From M55B165 sp964423265 (GTDB taxonomy: Bacteria > Actinomycetota > Humimicrobiia > Humimicrobiales > Humimicrobiaceae), in assembly GCA_964423265.1 (NCBI GenBank), contig CAYREF010000004.1, forward strand, positions 1-63,101: a DNA stretch of 63,101 bases. Direction: 5' to 3'. How positions within the stretch are numbered: position 1 is the stretch's first letter; each line of letters opens with the position of its first letter. The position numbers and the translations under genes are program-made. Positions 17,321 through 25,419 of the stretch are shown here, one piece after another. A model generated the notes under the pieces. That model did no database searches, was not told the origin of the DNA, and saw only the letters and a program-made list of their open reading frames with translations.

Positions 17321-17710
17321 TTATACTGAACTTTCTGTCCTGTTTTTAATAAAATCTTCAATGCTGTCTTTTGGAATTCTCCAGGAACTTCTTCCTTTTC
17401 TAATCTTAAAACCCTTCAGTTCACCTGTTTTTAACAAATTCCATATATTGTCAACAGATAATTTTAATATTTTTGCTACCTGGTCTGCTGTATATAATAC
17501 CGGGGCTTTTGAATTACCTTCCAGCACTTCTTCTTTGCCTACAAAGCCATTAATAAAATTATCCAAATCCTGTTCGCTAATCCTTATTGACTTTCCTAAC
17601 CGAATGGCCGATAATTTTTTTAGCATAACCATCCTTATAATTTCTGACTCACTAATACCCACTAGTTCTGAAACTTCTTTTATTGTGTATAATTTTTTTT
17701 GCTCATCCAT
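17321..17710 (-). CDS. Protein with two excisionase-type helix-turn-helix domains
   Basis: 129 residues made of two tandem excisionase/MerR-like winged-HTH units. The first is about 5-55 (LYTIKEVSELVGISESEI then IRLGKSIRISEQDLDNFI) and the second about 72-123 (LYTADQVAKILKLSVDNI then RSSWRIPKDSIEDFI). Such units occur singly in excisionases and in phage or plasmid regulators. A fused pair could bind two adjacent half-sites. It sits one base after the CpaE-like gene stop and so is co-expressed with it. No integrase is near, so a chromosomal regulator or DNA-anchoring role is inferred. Confidence 0.75.
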   Translation of the reverse strand: MDEQKKLYTIKEVSELVGISESEIIRMVMLKKLSAIRLGKSIRISEQDLDNFINGFVGKEEVLEGNSKAPVLYTADQVAKILKLSVDNIWNLLKTGELKGFKIRKGRSSWRIPKDSIEDFIKNRTESSV

Positions 17711-17711
17711 A

Positions 17712-18743
17712 TCAAATTAATTTATTTTCTAGGTCCGTTAACTGGCTCTGGAGATTTACAAAACCAAATAAGCGTGGAGCATCTTCAATATAGGGAATCT
17801 CATTATAAATATTTAAGTTAAGTGCATCTTTTAGCTTCTTTATCCTTTCTTCCGGAAGATTAACTTTATTAAACAATCCAATTAGATCCTGGCTATCAGG
17901 CAAAAATTTTAAAAAATGATTTGCCCTTAAAATGCCTCCCATTTGTGGATAAAGAATAAATATAGTTTTTGTTGAAAGATTTAAAACCTCAAATGTATTA
18001 CTATCATAATTATCAGGTATATCACAAATAATATAATTATATTTTTTCCTGGCAGAAAATATTAATTCGTGCAGCATGTCAATTTTAAATTTATCGCTTT
18101 GATCTAAGCTTAGTGGTGGTTGTATAACATCTAAATTATCATTTATAGTAATGCTTGATTTCCATATAGAATCTGGAACTTGAGTAATATTTTCTATTAG
18201 CACATTTAAGTTAGGGGTATCAGGTATTCCTAAATTAGTAGCCATATCACCAGGTCCTTCACAGAAATTAAAATCTATTAATAAAACTTTTATTTTTCTA
18301 ATTTTGCTTATAAAGAAAGCAATGTTTACGGCTAAACTAGTTTTTCCTACACCACCCTGTACCGAAAACATGGTGGTTACCTGTTGATTTATTATTTTAT
18401 AATTCTTTTTTTTTACCTTTTTTTCAAAATTTTCAATTGATTCTATAGCTTTTATAACTGCCTCCTCTTCACTTAAGCTATTCAGGTAATTTCCATTTAT
18501 GTTTAAAGATTTATTTCCAGTTATTATTAGTTCAGAGCTTGTTTTATCAGATATAAAGTCCTTTACTTCAACATAGCCATCAATATTTTCAGATAATATT
18601 ATGTATTTTGGCATATATTCTTTTATTATTGATCTATACTCCCTTAAATTAACTAAATACATAATATTATATTTTTTACCAGTTAATATTTGTTGTAGGC
18701 GCTTTTTTATTTTCTTATCCGTTATTATAAAGGTTAATTCCAC
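17712..18743 (-). CDS. CpaE/MinD-like ParA-family ATPase with receiver-like N-terminus and altered Walker A
   Basis: 343 residues. Residues 1-110 resemble a pseudo-receiver as in CpaE. From 120 on it is a ParA/MinD ATPase with FSVQGGVGKTSLAVN (127-140), VLLIDFNFCEGPGDMATNLG and YIICDIPDNYDSNTFEVLNLS. The signature lysine that normally precedes GGVGKT in the deviant Walker A is Gln129 here, while the P-loop Lys is kept. CpaE proteins direct Tad-pilus machinery, but no tad genes are visible. The gene leads a co-directional group with the double-HTH and small membrane proteins. Confidence 0.78.
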   Translation of the reverse strand: MELTFIITDKKIKKRLQQILTGKKYNIMYLVNLREYRSIIKEYMPKYIILSENIDGYVEVKDFISDKTSSELIITGNKSLNINGNYLNSLSEEEAVIKAIESIENFEKKVKKKNYKIINQQVTTMFSVQGGVGKTSLAVNIAFFISKIRKIKVLLIDFNFCEGPGDMATNLGIPDTPNLNVLIENITQVPDSIWKSSITINDNLDVIQPPLSLDQSDKFKIDMLHELIFSARKKYNYIICDIPDNYDSNTFEVLNLSTKTIFILYPQMGGILRANHFLKFLPDSQDLIGLFNKVNLPEERIKKLKDALNLNIYNEIPYIEDAPRLFGFVNLQSQLTDLENKLI

Positions 18744-18809
18744 TATTACCCCATTATTTTAGGTTTATTTTGTATATTTTAAGCACATATGATTATTATT
18801 AATACATTT

Positions 18810-18838
18810 ATAATACATACTAGCATATTATTTGTCAA
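18810..18838 (-). promoter_or_regulatory. Promoter of the CpaE-like operon
   Basis: Read on the minus strand, TTGACA (18838-18833) and TATTAT (18815-18810) are separated by exactly 17 bp. A transcript would start about 60 bases upstream of the ATPase ATG. The surrounding 238-bp intergenic region 18744-18981 is very AT-rich, contains the near-repeat TATTATTTGT twice, and otherwise holds no gene that I can see. Confidence 0.6.
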
Positions 18839-18948
18839 TTTTAGTTTAATGTAGTTATATTAGTATATTATTTGTTATATAATTATATATCGGGTTATGT
18901 TATATAAAATTTAATACAAAATTAGTTAAAATGGTTTAGAATTTTTTA

Positions 18949-18993
18949 AATAATAGTTAAAAAGATAAAATTTCACTTATTTTAACTATTATT
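18949..18993 (-). terminator. AT-only hairpin at the end of the division operon
   Basis: A perfect 14-bp inverted repeat, AATAATAGTTAAAA (18949-18962) with TTTTAACTATTATT (18980-18993), includes the stop codon of the DUF167 gene. There is no GC in the base of the stem and only a mixed A/T tail, so it is a weak terminator at best. Confidence 0.35.
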
Positions 18994-19254
18994 CTGAAGT
19001 TTACTTAAAATATCGGTATTATCAGCACATTTAACCAATAGTTTTTTGTAATTTGATTTATGTCCTGAAATTATACTTATATTATTCTTAGGTATGTCCA
19101 AAAATTTTGCAATGATTTTAATTAAGGCCTTATTTGCCTTACCTCTAACAGGTTTAGCCCTTATCCTTATTTTTATATAATCTTTGTATTTCCCATCAAT
19201 TTTATTAATAGATGAACCTGGTTTTACATATAAATTGATAACTTTATTCTTCAT
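18982..19254 (-). CDS. DUF167/YggU family protein
   Basis: About 90 residues of the DUF167 family. The pattern is VKPGSSINKI, the conserved IKIRIRAKPVRGKANKALIKIIAKFL, and ISGHKSNYKKLLVKC. The family is widespread with no settled function and is commonly found near yggS/yggT/proC, as here. The ATG at 19254 overlaps the divIVA stop by 11 bases. A start 21 bp upstream is in frame but would overlap more. It is the last gene of the dcw run. Confidence 0.85.
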   Translation of the reverse strand: MKNKVINLYVKPGSSINKIDGKYKDYIKIRIRAKPVRGKANKALIKIIAKFLDIPKNNISIISGHKSNYKKLLVKCADNTDILSKLQNNS

Positions 19255-19942
19255 CAGTCTTGAAAAAATCGTCAATTATGTCTGGGTTTGCAATATCAAC
19301 ACCTTTGTTTTTCTTCTTTAAATTAAAATCCTCTTCTTCTATATTTTTTTCTTCCTTATTCTCTTCTTCATTCTCAACTTCTTCCTCTTCACGGGAGTCA
19401 GTATTATCTTCTCCTAAATCCTGATCATCTTTATCTTCAACTTCCTCAACCTCTTCTTTGTTAACATCGTCTTCTACCGTTTCATTTTCAGTAATTGCTT
19501 CTTCACCTACATTAATGTCTTCAAAATTATGTAATACGTTTTCGATATCGCTTTTTAGGTTTAAATATTTACTCTTTATAGCCTCCATCTCTTCCTGTAA
19601 GTTTTCTTTTTTTGACATTAACTCCTCTATTTCTTTTTCCACCTTGGATTTTCTTTCATTATATTCTCTTTCAGCCTCAAACTTTGCCTTTTGCTTTATA
19701 TCTTCAGCTACTTTATGAGCAGATACCAAAGCATCCTGGAGTACTTTTTTCATATCATCCTTATCATTGCTTCTTTCATACTTCAGCTTGTCTATTTTTT
19801 CAATTAATTCGCTATTTTGCTTATTGAGCTTATCAAATTCTACAGCCAGCAAGTCCAAGAACTTGTCAACTTCTTCAGGCTTATAGCCTTTGAATACAAT
19901 ATGGAATTCTTTTTTTTGGATATCTCCTGAATGTATTGCCAT
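19244..19942 (-). CDS. divIVA: DivIVA-domain polar/septal protein
   Basis: 232 residues. The N-terminal DivIVA membrane-targeting domain shows SGDIQKKEFHIVFKGYKPEEVDKFL at about 5-30. A coiled coil follows to about residue 140, and then a long acidic Glu/Asp-rich tail. DivIVA/Wag31 senses negative membrane curvature and recruits division or polar-growth machinery. The acidic tail is longer than in Bacillus DivIVA. A GGAGG lies before the ATG. It follows yggT in the conserved order shared by Bacillota and Actinomycetota. Confidence 0.85.
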   Translation of the reverse strand: MAIHSGDIQKKEFHIVFKGYKPEEVDKFLDLLAVEFDKLNKQNSELIEKIDKLKYERSNDKDDMKKVLQDALVSAHKVAEDIKQKAKFEAEREYNERKSKVEKEIEELMSKKENLQEEMEAIKSKYLNLKSDIENVLHNFEDINVGEEAITENETVEDDVNKEEVEEVEDKDDQDLGEDNTDSREEEEVENEEENKEEKNIEEEDFNLKKKNKGVDIANPDIIDDFFKTDEE

Positions 19943-19953
19943 GATTCCTCCCT

Positions 19954-20244
19954 TTATATTAATGCCCTATAAATAATAATTCTTAATAGAAAAATAATAA
20001 ATTGTATAACTAAAATAGCCACAATAAATGATAGATCCAAATATGCGCCCCCTATCCTTATAGACGGTATTATTTTTTTAAATATCCGCAGAAAAGGTTC
20101 GGTAATTTCAATTATAAACCGGTATAAAGTTAACCATATCCCGCTCCTGGGAGAAACCTTAAACCAACTTAATATAACTCTTATTATAATTATCCATACA
20201 TAAATTTGTAATACATAAATAAACAATTCGAAAACAAACCGCAT
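19954..20244 (-). CDS. YggT family membrane protein
   Basis: 96 residues, two YggT spans with the typical linker: IRVILSWFKVSP, then RFIIEITEPFLRIFKKIIPSIRIGGAYLDLSFIVAIL split across the second span. YggT proteins are small membrane proteins found beside sepF, yggS and divIVA. They have been linked to division and osmotic tolerance, but the activity is unknown. AGGAGG precedes the ATG. Confidence 0.88.
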   Translation of the reverse strand: MRFVFELFIYVLQIYVWIIIIRVILSWFKVSPRSGIWLTLYRFIIEITEPFLRIFKKIIPSIRIGGAYLDLSFIVAILVIQFIIFLLRIIIYRALI

Positions 20245-20256
20245 CCAAATCCTCCT

Positions 20257-21075
20257 TTAATTATCCAGCATATTTTCTAGTTCACCAGCCCTTTTAAAAG
20301 CACTGTCAATAGCATCAATTACTATTTTTTCAAAGCCAGCCTTATAAAATATTTCCAAGGCTTTTTCAGTTGTCCCTCCAGGAGAAGTAACCATGTCGAT
20401 TAGCTTTGAAATGTCTCCCCCTTTCCTTTTTAAAATCTCAGCAGATCCTTCCATAGTTCCAATAACTAACTTTTTGGCTATTTCCGGATCTATGCCACTT
20501 TTAATCCCTGCTTCTATAATACATTTACATAATAAAAAGAAATAAGCAGGCCCACTTCCGCTTAATGCTGTAACCAGATTCTGAAACTTTTCCTCTATTT
20601 CCACTATTTCACCCATACCACTTAAAAGACTTACAGTAAAGTTTAATTCTTTTCGGGTCGCATATTTGCCCTTGCTGATTGCAAAAACCCCCTTGTTCAC
20701 CAAAGCAGGGGTATTGGGCATAACCCTTATAACTGGTACTTTCCCTTCTATTTTGTTTTCAATATAGTATGTAGGTATACCTGCTATTATGCTTATAAAC
20801 TTATTGTTTCCTATAAATTCTTTTACTTTTTTTAAAAGCTCTTCTATATTCTGAGGCTTTACTGCCAATAAAACATACTCTGAAGACTTCAGTATTTCTT
20901 GTATAGATTTTGCTGCTATTAACCTGTAATTTTTCTCCATATAGAGGTTTCTGTCTTCTTTCTGGTCATAGACAATAATTTCCTTTTCTTTTATTTTACC
21001 CTGGCTTAGTATACCAGCTAGCAGAGCCTCGCCCATATTACCGCAACCTATAATCCCTAATTTATACTTTAACAA
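20257..21075 (-). CDS. proC: Pyrroline-5-carboxylate reductase
   Basis: 272 residues. It reduces 1-pyrroline-5-carboxylate to L-proline with NAD(P)H. The N-terminal Rossmann motif is GIIGCGNMGEALLAGIL (7-23), followed by LLAVKPQNIEELL, IRVMPNTPALVNKG and the signature LSGSGPAYFFLLCKCIIEAG, with DMVTSPGGTTEKALE near the C-terminus. Its position inside the sepF-yggT-divIVA block is typical of Gram-positive dcw neighbourhoods. Confidence 0.92.
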   Translation of the reverse strand: MLKYKLGIIGCGNMGEALLAGILSQGKIKEKEIIVYDQKEDRNLYMEKNYRLIAAKSIQEILKSSEYVLLAVKPQNIEELLKKVKEFIGNNKFISIIAGIPTYYIENKIEGKVPVIRVMPNTPALVNKGVFAISKGKYATRKELNFTVSLLSGMGEIVEIEEKFQNLVTALSGSGPAYFFLLCKCIIEAGIKSGIDPEIAKKLVIGTMEGSAEILKRKGGDISKLIDMVTSPGGTTEKALEIFYKAGFEKIVIDAIDSAFKRAGELENMLDN

Positions 21076-21076
21076 T

Positions 21077-21556
21077 TTAATCTCCCTGAAAGTGATTAAA
21101 TAAACCCTTTTCTCTTAACAGTTCCTCATCTTCGGATGTTACCTCAACATTATGAGGAGTTATTAAAAATACCCTTTCGGCGACTTTTTTAATACTTCCC
21201 CCTAATGCATAAGTTAAACCACTGCAAAAATCAACTATCCTTTTTGACAATTCGGTATTAGTCTTTTGCAGATTAATAATAACAGGGATATTATTTTTAA
21301 AATTATCCCCGATCACCTTCATTCCGTTAAAATCATGTGGTTCAGCAATAAAAACCCTTGTTTTTATCTCTTTTCTTTCACTTCTTAATAAAGACACTTT
21401 TCTTTTTCTTTCTCTTAATGGCCTAACATTATTGTTGTTATAATTATTATAATACTTAGATTTTACTTCACCACTACTATCATCATCTTCAAAATTTTCT
21501 TCTCCAGGCTCAGTGAAACCTAAAAATGCGAGTGTTCTCTTAAATAAACCACCCAT
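21077..21556 (-). CDS. sepF: Cell division protein SepF
   Basis: 159 residues. The N-terminal amphipathic membrane-binding segment starts MGGLFKRTLAFLGF, then an acidic/Asn-rich linker and the SepF core from about residue 68: VFIAEPHDFNGMKVIGDNFK, VIINLQKTNTELSKRIVDF and CSGLTYALGGSIKKVAERVF. SepF anchors FtsZ to the membrane and bends it into arcs. FtsA is also encoded in this cluster, so two FtsZ anchors coexist. It is separated from proC by one base. Confidence 0.92.
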   Translation of the reverse strand: MGGLFKRTLAFLGFTEPGEENFEDDDSSGEVKSKYYNNYNNNNVRPLRERKRKVSLLRSERKEIKTRVFIAEPHDFNGMKVIGDNFKNNIPVIINLQKTNTELSKRIVDFCSGLTYALGGSIKKVAERVFLITPHNVEVTSEDEELLREKGLFNHFQGD

Positions 21557-21567
21557 TTTTATCTCCC

Positions 21568-22242
21568 TTATTTAAAAATTATTGATCCTACCCTTATCAT
21601 AGTAGCCCCCTCTTCTATAGCTATCCTATAATCGTTACTCATGCCCATAGACAGTTCATTAAGCTCTAAATTTACAAATTTTTTATTAAATTCCTTTTTA
21701 ATTCCACTAAGCCTTTTAAATATTGCCCTAATTAAATTAAAATCACTTGTGTATGGAGCCATTGTCATAAATCCCCTCAACTCAATATTTTTAATCCCTT
21801 TAGCTTCAATTATAAAATTATTAATGTCCCTTTCTGAAATTCCATATTTTGACTCTTCTCCTGATATATTTACCTCTATTAGGACTTTTTGCACTTTATT
21901 ATTCTTGCCCGCTACTCTTCCCACTTTTTTCAAGGTTTTAATTTTATCTATTGAATGTATGTACTCAACAACCGGTACTACCAGTTTTGCCTTTCTGCTT
22001 TGTAAATGGCCTATAAAATGCCAGGTTGCTTCCCCTTTTATACTGTTTGATTTTTCTAAAAGATCCGAAGCCCTATTTTCACCAAAATTTTTAATCCCTG
22101 CACCAAGCACTTCCTGCATTTGTTTAACATCAGCATATTTGGTAGCAGCTATAATGAATATTTCATCCGGGTCTCTGCCTGTCTTGTAACAAACTTCTGC
22201 TATGTTTTCTCTCAGTTTATAAACCTTTCTTTTAAAACTCAT
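21568..22242 (-). CDS. yggS: YggS/PLPBP pyridoxal-phosphate homeostasis protein
   Basis: 224 residues of the alanine-racemase N-terminal TIM-barrel family. The PLP lysine is in IIAATKYADVKQM (about residue 36), followed by FGENRASDLLEK, WHFIGHLQSRKAK, IEVNISGEESKYGI and LSMGMSNDYRIAIEEGATMIRVG. It has no known enzymatic reaction and buffers PLP. It is two bases from pgeF and continues the Gram-positive ftsZ-pgeF-yggS-sepF order. Confidence 0.92.
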   Translation of the reverse strand: MSFKRKVYKLRENIAEVCYKTGRDPDEIFIIAATKYADVKQMQEVLGAGIKNFGENRASDLLEKSNSIKGEATWHFIGHLQSRKAKLVVPVVEYIHSIDKIKTLKKVGRVAGKNNKVQKVLIEVNISGEESKYGISERDINNFIIEAKGIKNIELRGFMTMAPYTSDFNLIRAIFKRLSGIKKEFNKKFVNLELNELSMGMSNDYRIAIEEGATMIRVGSIIFK

Positions 22243-22244
22243 AC

Positions 22245-23021
22245 CTATTTCCTTATTACCGTAATAGCCCCTTGCCTTCCTGTTATTTTATTCCTTCTAT
22301 AAGAATAAAATCTTTGGTCACAAAAAGTACAAACATAGCAATCATAGATATTCTTAGGTGGTATATTAAAGTCTAATATTTGATTTTTATTTATCCTTAC
22401 TAAATCCAAAAAAGCCTGTCCCTTTTCTAGGTGATAAAATTTCTTATCCCCAAATTCTTTTATAAATAATCCCACCCTGTCTTTAGGCACTCCATAACAG
22501 CACTTCCTGATTGAAGGGCCGATATAAAATAGCAAAGACTTAGAGTTAAAATTATCTTTCAGAAACTTAATTGTTTTTTGTAATATCCTATTTAAAGTTC
22601 CCTTCCAGCCTGCATGAACTGCAGCCACCACTTTCTTTAGCTTGTCTACAATAATAATTAGGTTACAGTCAGCCCCCATTACCATTACTGGTATATTTTT
22701 AAAATTGGTAACAAGTACATCCCCTTCAGAAATTTCCTTGTTTTCTAAATTTCTTAAAAATATTATTTTATCTGAATGTAACTGTTTTAAATATTGCATA
22801 GAGTTATTTAATTTTAGCGTCTTTCGTAATTTATACCTATTCCTCTTTACCAGTTCTAATCCGTCTCCAACATGGAAAGCCAGGTTTAATGAGCTATATT
22901 TACCTTTGCTATAGCCTCCCAGCCGGGAAGTAAAATAAATATCAACTCCATATTTTTCATTCAACCCTGGAGCAGAATATAATAATATTTCTCCCAATAC
23001 CCTTTCTTTAATTTTACACAT
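22245..23021 (-). CDS. pgeF: PgeF/YfiH purine nucleoside-type laccase-domain protein
   Basis: 258 residues. The copper/zinc-type active-site pattern is present: LKQLHSDKIIFL, VMGADCNLIIIVDKLKKVVAAVHAGWKGTLNRIL and IGPSIRKCCYG. Relatives act as purine nucleoside phosphorylase/adenosine deaminase or, as PgeF, remove mis-incorporated serine from peptidoglycan precursors (UDP-MurNAc-L-Ser). Its place directly after ftsZ supports a cell-wall role. Confidence 0.88.
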   Translation of the reverse strand: MCKIKERVLGEILLYSAPGLNEKYGVDIYFTSRLGGYSKGKYSSLNLAFHVGDGLELVKRNRYKLRKTLKLNNSMQYLKQLHSDKIIFLRNLENKEISEGDVLVTNFKNIPVMVMGADCNLIIIVDKLKKVVAAVHAGWKGTLNRILQKTIKFLKDNFNSKSLLFYIGPSIRKCCYGVPKDRVGLFIKEFGDKKFYHLEKGQAFLDLVRINKNQILDFNIPPKNIYDCYVCTFCDQRFYSYRRNKITGRQGAITVIRK

Positions 23022-23025
23022 TAAA

Positions 23026-24162
23026 CTACTTATCTTTTTCTTTCCTTAAAAATGTTGGTATATCTAAATAATCATCATCTAAAGAATCGAACTCATCAGT
23101 AGAAACTTTTTCAGGTTCTTGTTTTTTTTCACTCTCCGGGGAAGCTTCTTTTGTAACAGAGCCTTTATCAGTTTCTTTTTTCTTGGCCTTCTTTTCGCTT
23201 TTCCCTGCATTTGCTATTACCTCATCACTAAACCCTGTTGCTATTATAGTTACCTTTATCTGGTCATTTATGTTTTCGTCAATAACTGCCCCGAATATAA
23301 TGTTGGCATCTGCGCTGGTAGAATTCCTTATAATTTCAGCTGCCTCATTGACTTCAAATAACTTAAGATCGGGCCCGCCTGATATATTGAGGAGTATACC
23401 TTTTGCCCCTTCTATGGAAGCCTCAATTAAGGGGCTGTTTATAGCTTTTTGTGCCGCTTTTATAGCCCTGTTTTCACCAGATGCCATCCCATCACCAAGC
23501 AAAGCATTTCCGGCATCTTTTATAACTGTTTTAACATCTGCAAAATCCAGGTTTATAAGGCCGGGAAGAGTAATTAAATCTGTAACCCCCCTTATGCCAG
23601 CTTTTAATACATCATCTGCCAGTTTAAATGCATTAAGCAAAGTTGTATTTTCATCAGAAATTTCCAAAAGCTTATCATTTGGTATAACTATTAAAGTATC
23701 AACTTTATCTGTTAAATCTTTAATTCCTTGCTCTGCAGTCACCATTCTCTTTGACCCTTCGAAGGTAAAAGGTTTTGTTACCACTGCCACAGTCAGGCAT
23801 CCCATTTCTTTGGCAGCAGAAGCGATTACCGGAGCTGCCCCAGTGCCAGTTCCACCTCCCTGGCCACAAGTAATAAATATCATGTCTGCATCTTTTACTG
23901 CATCTTTTACTGCATCTATAGATTTTTCAGCTGCCACTCTTCCTATCTCAGGATCCGATCCTGCCCCTAGCCCTGAATTTCCTATCAATATTTTTCTATC
24001 CGCATTTGACATCATAAGGGCCTGGGCATCTGTATTTACAGCTATGAATTCACAGCCACTTATATTATCCTCCATCATTCTATTAACAGCATTACTTCCC
24101 CCTCCGCCAATTCCTATAACCCTTATAACCGCATAATAGTTTTTATCTAACTCTAGATTCAC
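23026..24162 (-). CDS. ftsZ: Cell division GTPase FtsZ
   Basis: 378 residues. The tubulin-like GTPase domain has IGIGGGGSNAVNRM (17-30), NTDAQAL, the tubulin signature GGGTGTGAAPVIA (102-114), VVTKPFTFEGSKRM and the T7 loop NLDFADVKTVIKDAGNALLG. An acidic/Lys-rich linker of about 50 residues leads to the conserved tail DDYLDIPTFLRK, which binds FtsA and SepF. A strong AAAGGAGGT lies before the ATG. A long antisense frame over this gene is a shadow. Confidence 0.97.
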   Translation of the reverse strand: MNLELDKNYYAVIRVIGIGGGGSNAVNRMMEDNISGCEFIAVNTDAQALMMSNADRKILIGNSGLGAGSDPEIGRVAAEKSIDAVKDAVKDADMIFITCGQGGGTGTGAAPVIASAAKEMGCLTVAVVTKPFTFEGSKRMVTAEQGIKDLTDKVDTLIVIPNDKLLEISDENTTLLNAFKLADDVLKAGIRGVTDLITLPGLINLDFADVKTVIKDAGNALLGDGMASGENRAIKAAQKAINSPLIEASIEGAKGILLNISGGPDLKLFEVNEAAEIIRNSTSADANIIFGAVIDENINDQIKVTIIATGFSDEVIANAGKSEKKAKKKETDKGSVTKEASPESEKKQEPEKVSTDEFDSLDDDYLDIPTFLRKEKDK

Positions 24163-24175
24163 GGGATACCTCCTT

Positions 24176-25417
24176 TTAACTTTTTAAAATTCTAGATATA
24201 AATTCCCTAAACCTGCTTCTAAGGCCGCCATCTTGTTTCTCTTCAAATTGCTCAATGCTGGCAAAATTTTTTAACTGGTATGCATATTTAAGCAATCCCA
24301 CACTGGTAGAATAAATAGGATTATTAGCTACTTCCTTCGGCCCTTCCACTTCAGTAGCTATCCCCACTCTTACAGGCAAGTTAAAGATTGAATTTGCCAT
24401 TGTTGTTAATCCTTTCATTTGGGATACCCCACCAGTTATTACTAAACCGCAAGGTACAGAATACATAAAACCATAACTTTCTATTTTTTCTTTTATTAAT
24501 TTCAATAATTCTTTAACCCTGGAATTAACAATAGTATAAAGCTTAATATTCAAAGTAGCTTTATTCCTATCAATTTTTATATCACCCATATTTACCTTGT
24601 TTAAGGATTCATAAAAATTATAATCGACATTTGCAAATTTTTTCTTTATGTCTTCAGCCTTAGAAAAAGGAATATTTAGTCCTATCGATATATCATTTGT
24701 AATCAGGTCTCCACCTACAGGCAAGCAATAAGTAAAAACCATCTTTTTATCTTTATAAACTGCAACATCAGTAGTACCTCCACCTATATCCAAAAGGATA
24801 ACACCGCTCTTTTTCTCTTCTGAGGTAAGAACTGCTTCGCTCGAGGCTAAAGCTTCCAGTATTACATCCTCTATCTCGATATTCGCATTTCTTACACTAT
24901 TAACTGTATTTTTTACCAGGGTTGTAGAACCATAGACTACAAGCAGCTCCACACCTAACCTTTCTGTTGCCAGACCTAATGGATCAACAATACCTTTTTC
25001 CTCATCTACTGTGAACTGTTTGATAAGAGTGTGAATTACTTCATGCTGGGATGAAATGTTTACTTTATTGGCTTTAGAGATCAAACGCTCTAAATCATTT
25101 TTCCTGACTATTTTATTAGGATTATTAATATTTATTTCGCTCCAATTATTAATTATAGAAATATGTTTTCCTGTAACCCCAATATAAGCAGAGTCTATAA
25201 ACATTTTGGTTGATTTCTCTGCTTCCTCAATAGAATTTAAGATTGATTTTGTAGCTTCATTTATATCAACTACTATTCCTTTTTTTATACCTTGACATCC
25301 CGACAATCCATATCCGGTTACTTCCAATACATTATTTTTCTTCATTCTTCCTATGAGAGTAACAACTTTTGTTGTACCTATATCAATAGCCGCTGCATAT
25401 TCATTTTTAGAAGGCAA
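24176..25417 (-). CDS. ftsA: Cell division actin-like protein FtsA
   Basis: 413 residues of actin/Hsp70 fold. Phosphate-1 is AAIDIGTTKVVTLIG (9-23), phosphate-2 is GVILLDIGGGTTDVAVY, and the adenosine motif is CGLVITGGVSQMKGL. The SHS2/1C domain contains DSAYIGVTGKHISI. The C-terminus ends RSRFREFISRILKS, an amphipathic membrane-targeting helix. FtsA tethers FtsZ and recruits the divisome. Most well-known Actinomycetota lack FtsA, so its presence argues for a basal lineage or for Bacillota-like affinity. Confidence 0.95.
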   Translation of the reverse strand: MPSKNEYAAAIDIGTTKVVTLIGRMKKNNVLEVTGYGLSGCQGIKKGIVVDINEATKSILNSIEEAEKSTKMFIDSAYIGVTGKHISIINNWSEININNPNKIVRKNDLERLISKANKVNISSQHEVIHTLIKQFTVDEEKGIVDPLGLATERLGVELLVVYGSTTLVKNTVNSVRNANIEIEDVILEALASSEAVLTSEEKKSGVILLDIGGGTTDVAVYKDKKMVFTYCLPVGGDLITNDISIGLNIPFSKAEDIKKKFANVDYNFYESLNKVNMGDIKIDRNKATLNIKLYTIVNSRVKELLKLIKEKIESYGFMYSVPCGLVITGGVSQMKGLTTMANSIFNLPVRVGIATEVEGPKEVANNPIYSTSVGLLKYAYQLKNFASIEQFEEKQDGGLRSRFREFISRILKS

Positions 25418-25419
25418 CT

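Noticed and set aside
17321..17710. Excisionase of an integrated element
   Set aside because: No integrase, attachment repeats or phage genes are nearby, and the protein has two fused HTH units within an ATPase operon.
23183..24136. A long open frame of over 300 codons on the plus strand, antisense to ftsZ
   Set aside because: It is the codon-bias shadow of ftsZ, with no ribosome-binding site and low-complexity Ser/Pro-rich translation.
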